Assembly (NCBI GenBank): GCA_025351125.1
Contig: JANXWN010000013.1
Location: forward strand, 1 to 8,848
DNA: 8,848 nucleotides
DNA from: Caulobacteraceae bacterium
Lineage (GTDB): Bacteria; Pseudomonadota; Alphaproteobacteria; Caulobacterales; Caulobacteraceae
Reading direction: 5' to 3'
In this document: positions 7,376 through 8,848 of the stretch, one piece after another
How positions within the stretch are numbered: position 1 is the stretch's first letter
How the letters are laid out: every line of letters begins with the position of its first letter
Notes under the pieces: generated by a model
The model's database searches: none
Told to the model about the DNA's origin: nothing
Seen by the model: the letters and a program-made list of their open reading frames with translations, nothing else
Made by a program: the position numbers and the translations under genes

Positions 7376-7890
7376 GTCGACGAAGCGTCAGCGACGATGC
7401 GCAAAGCGTCGCCGGGCTTGGAGAGCGCGAGCAAAGCCAGCAGATCATCGCGCTCCACCGCAACGCAGCCTTGCGTCGGCGTAAAACCGGGCCGTGCGAC
7501 ATGCAGAAAAATAGCCGATCCGGCGGCTCGAATGACCGGCGCATCGTTGTAGCCAAGCACGACGATGACGTCATAGATCGCGTCCTCACGCCAAAGCCGT
7601 TCCGCGCTAGCGCGGTATGGCAGGACGACCGGGCAATTATAGGCGGGGTCGTCCGGCTGGTCGCACCATCCGTCGTTGGGCCGAAGCGACCGGATCTCCA
7701 GCTCGGTCATGGGTCGGTCCAACCGATCCGCGCGATACAGCACCCGGCGCAGGGGCCACGTCCCCGCCGGCGTCGCGCCGTCCCCCTCACGCTTAGCCGC
7801 CGCGTCAACGATCCCGGCGGGGCCGAGCGCGCAAGATGCGCGGCGTCCGGCCGCCTCCAGTCCGGCCAGCCCACAAATTGTGAAAATCAT
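7372..7890 (-). CDS. L,D-transpeptidase (YkuD-fold) family protein
   Basis: A 172-residue protein with the YkuD catalytic fold, which in its family forms or exchanges peptidoglycan crosslinks through a catalytic cysteine. The active-site region is AIFLHVARPGFTPTQGCVAV, with His130 and Cys142; here TPTQGC replaces the SHGC of classical enzymes, as in the subgroup of small stand-alone YkuD proteins. The N-terminal half has KREGDGATPAGTWPL, a strand-turn typical of that subgroup (substrate-side entry). I see no signal peptide: the N-terminus is MIFTICGLAGLEAAGRRASC, and no in-frame start with a hydrophobic leader exists just upstream. A periplasmic role would need another export route or the protein may act elsewhere. 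The ATG at 7890 has a GGGA nine bases before it. The gene is divergent from cenR, a regulator of the envelope, and its stop overlaps that of yggS. Confidence 0.88.
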   Translation of the reverse strand: MIFTICGLAGLEAAGRRASCALGPAGIVDAAAKREGDGATPAGTWPLRRVLYRADRLDRPMTELEIRSLRPNDGWCDQPDDPAYNCPVVLPYRASAERLWREDAIYDVIVVLGYNDAPVIRAAGSAIFLHVARPGFTPTQGCVAVERDDLLALLALSKPGDALRIVADASST

Positions 7891-7910
7891 CGTGACCGGT
7901 CCCGCTGATT

Positions 7911-7939
7911 CTTGCCTTGTGTCCCCTCGCTTTTACGGT
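7911..7939 (+). promoter_or_regulatory. Possible cenR promoter with overlapping GANTC site
   Basis: CTTGCC (7911-7916) matches five of six bases of the CTTGAC form of -35 box common in alphaproteobacteria, and TACGGT (7934-7939) sits 17 bases downstream as a weak -10. A GATTC (GANTC) site at 7907-7911 abuts the -35. If correct, transcription would begin around 7946, after the upstream ATG at 7942, giving a very short leader. The -10 match is poor, so this is tentative. Confidence 0.22.
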
Positions 7940-7953
7940 GCATGTTTAAATCC

Positions 7954-8640
7954 ATGTCGCAAAGCAAGACGATCTTGATTGTCGATGACGACGAAGAGCT
8001 ACGCACCCTACTGTGCGAGCAATTGGTGGTTGGCGGCGCGTTTGCAACCCTTTCCGCAGGCACGGCCGACGACGGCGTTCGGGTAGCGCTCGATCACCGT
8101 CCTGATTTGATTCTGATGGACTTGGATCTAGCCGGCAAGAGCGGACGTGACGCCTGTCGCCACTTGCGCGGCGCGGGCCTGTCAATGCCGATCATCATGC
8201 TCACCGCTTCGGACAGCGACTCCGACACGATTTCCGGTCTCGAGTCGGGGGCCAACGACTACGTCACCAAACCGTTCAAGATGTCGGTGCTGTTGGCGCG
8301 GATCCGCGCCCAGTTGCGCGATCATGAACAGTCCGAGGACGCGGTTTTTAAGATCGGTCCTTACGAATTTCGTCCGGCCGGCAAAGTTTTGATTGACGAC
8401 AAAGGCAAGAAGCTACGCCTCACCGAAAAAGAGACGAGTATTCTGAAATATCTCTATCGCGCAGGCGACAAATCGGTTTCGCGCGAGGAATTGTTGGCCG
8501 AAGTTTGGGGTTACAACGCCGGCGTCACCACCCACACTCTGGAAACCCACGTCTATCGCCTGCGACAAAAGATCGAACCCGACCCAGCTAACGCCAAGCT
8601 CTTGATCACCGCCTCGGGTGGCTATCGGCTGGCGCCGTAG
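7954..8640 (+). CDS. cenR: CenR-like OmpR-family response regulator
   Basis: A 228-residue two-component response regulator: receiver domain (about 1-120) plus OmpR/PhoB winged helix (about 133-228). Receiver residues: acidic cluster Asp11-13, phospho-acceptor Asp56 (LILMDLDL), Thr84 (IIMLTAS), Tyr103 and Lys106 (GANDYVTKPFK). The output domain has RLTEKETSILKYLYRAG and the recognition helix VTTHTLETHVYRLRQKI. The SQSKTILIVDDDEEL start, the RDHEQSEDAVFKIGPYEF linker and the ending match CenR as I know it, the essential Caulobacter regulator that works with the CenK kinase in envelope integrity. No cenK-like kinase lies in this window, which is usual. I prefer the ATG at 7954, where family similarity begins; the ATG at 7942 would add four residues, and neither has a clear ribosome-binding site. 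Downstream lies a large palindromic element. Confidence 0.88.
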   Translation: MSQSKTILIVDDDEELRTLLCEQLVVGGAFATLSAGTADDGVRVALDHRPDLILMDLDLAGKSGRDACRHLRGAGLSMPIIMLTASDSDSDTISGLESGANDYVTKPFKMSVLLARIRAQLRDHEQSEDAVFKIGPYEFRPAGKVLIDDKGKKLRLTEKETSILKYLYRAGDKSVSREELLAEVWGYNAGVTTHTLETHVYRLRQKIEPDPANAKLLITASGGYRLAP

Positions 8641-8663
8641 CGCGAAAAACCCCCGCCCCCTTC

Positions 8664-8785
8664 CGTCATCACCGGGCGCAAGTCCCGGTGATCCAATTGG
8701 CGAAATCCCGCAGTGGCCGTGCGCGCGCACGGCCACTCATACCCGCTCGCCCAATGGGTAGCCGGGACTTCGCCCGGCTATGTCG
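8664..8785. repeat. Nested palindromic element, head-to-head extragenic repeat pair
   Basis: About 122 bases between the convergent cenR and exonuclease genes form one large imperfect inverted repeat, with arms of 61 bases that agree at roughly 70 percent by hand alignment. Each arm carries its own hairpin: left stem 8668-8676 with 8684-8692 (ATCACCGGG/CCCGGTGAT), right stem 8759-8766 with 8773-8780 (TAGCCGGG/CCCGGCTA). The left arm resembles the CGTCATC-CCGGG-CCCGG-GATCCA extragenic palindromes common in alphaproteobacteria. The two stems differ at two base pairs in a compensatory way. It holds no reading frame. No T run follows either hairpin, so a simple intrinsic terminator is not shown, though it may still end or protect transcripts. 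Confidence 0.8.
8712..8737. repeat. Perfect 26-base palindrome at the centre of the element
   Basis: The left half AGTGGCCGTGCGC (8712-8724) is followed at once by its exact reverse complement (8725-8737), with no spacer. In RNA it would fold into an 11-base stem closed by a four-base loop. It marks the symmetry centre of the surrounding inverted repeat and may have formed when two copies of a repeat joined head to head, or may be a protein-binding site; the sequence alone does not decide. Confidence 0.85.
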
Positions 8786-8809
8786 GTGGTTTAAGGGGCG
8801 GTTGCTCCG

Positions 8810-8848
8810 CTAGATCGCCAGATCGATCGAAATCGGCGCGTGGTCGCT
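8810..8848 (-). CDS. xth: Exodeoxyribonuclease III, last 12 codons (rest outside window)
   Basis: The minus strand at the window edge reads SDHAPISIDLAI followed by TAG (8812-8810), in frame to the last base. SDHAP is the conserved C-terminal catalytic motif of the exonuclease III / AP endonuclease family, in which Asp and His take part in phosphodiester hydrolysis during base-excision repair. Such enzymes usually end within ten residues of this motif, as here. With only 12 residues, another member of the endonuclease/exonuclease/phosphatase superfamily remains possible. It converges on cenR across the palindromic element. Confidence 0.7.
   Translation of the reverse strand, partial: SDHAPISIDLAI

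Noticed and set aside
8476..8489. GTTTCGCGCGAGGA in cenR, similar to the parS core
   Set aside because: Five of 14 positions differ from the parS core, including in the central CACGTG, so it is explained by the coding sequence.
1..8848. tRNA, rRNA, CRISPR arrays, insertion sequences, phage or defence genes
   Set aside because: No spaced direct repeats, transposase frames or RNA-gene signatures were seen; the window is ordinary core chromosome apart from the palindromic element.

Overview
The window is a gene-dense, GC-rich piece of an alphaproteobacterial chromosome close to the replication origin. It carries the 3' end of parB, and I see a perfect centromere-like parS site. The gene order is parB, holA, lptE, leuS, DUF3576 lipoprotein, ntrZ-like, ThiE/TenI-like, yggS, L,D-transpeptidase, cenR. 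As far as I remember it, this is the order of the Caulobacter crescentus parB-to-cenR region, so a member of Caulobacterales or a close relative is likely. That placement is inference from synteny and protein motifs, not from a search.

Left part (1-5379): the C-terminal two thirds of the chromosome-partition CTPase ParB runs rightward. It converges on a leftward cluster that reads DUF3576 lipoprotein, leuS, lptE, holA. The last three are packed with gaps of 3 and 15 bases and probably share a transcript. An 18-base palindrome containing the canonical parS sequence lies inside leuS, in frame, about 3 kb from parB. The chromosome therefore appears to carry a ParB loading site inside an essential tRNA synthetase gene.

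Middle part (5380-7375): a 261-base divergent intergenic region holds four GANTC sites. It is followed by a small periplasmic protein of NtrZ type, a degenerate ThiE/TenI-like TIM-barrel gene on the minus strand, and the PLP-binding protein YggS.

Right part (7372-8848): an L,D-transpeptidase-fold gene on the minus strand is divergent from an OmpR-family response regulator closely resembling CenR, the essential cell-envelope regulator. The window ends in the last 12 codons of a probable exodeoxyribonuclease III gene. Between cenR and that gene lies a roughly 120-base imperfect inverted repeat with a hairpin in each arm and a perfect 26-base palindrome at its centre; it resembles an alphaproteobacterial extragenic palindromic repeat present as a head-to-head pair.

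Two convergent pairs (ntrZ-like/ThiE-like and yggS/transpeptidase) overlap by four bases at their stop codons. No new multi-gene system is apparent. The most interesting items are cis-acting DNA: the parS inside leuS and the nested palindromic element after cenR.
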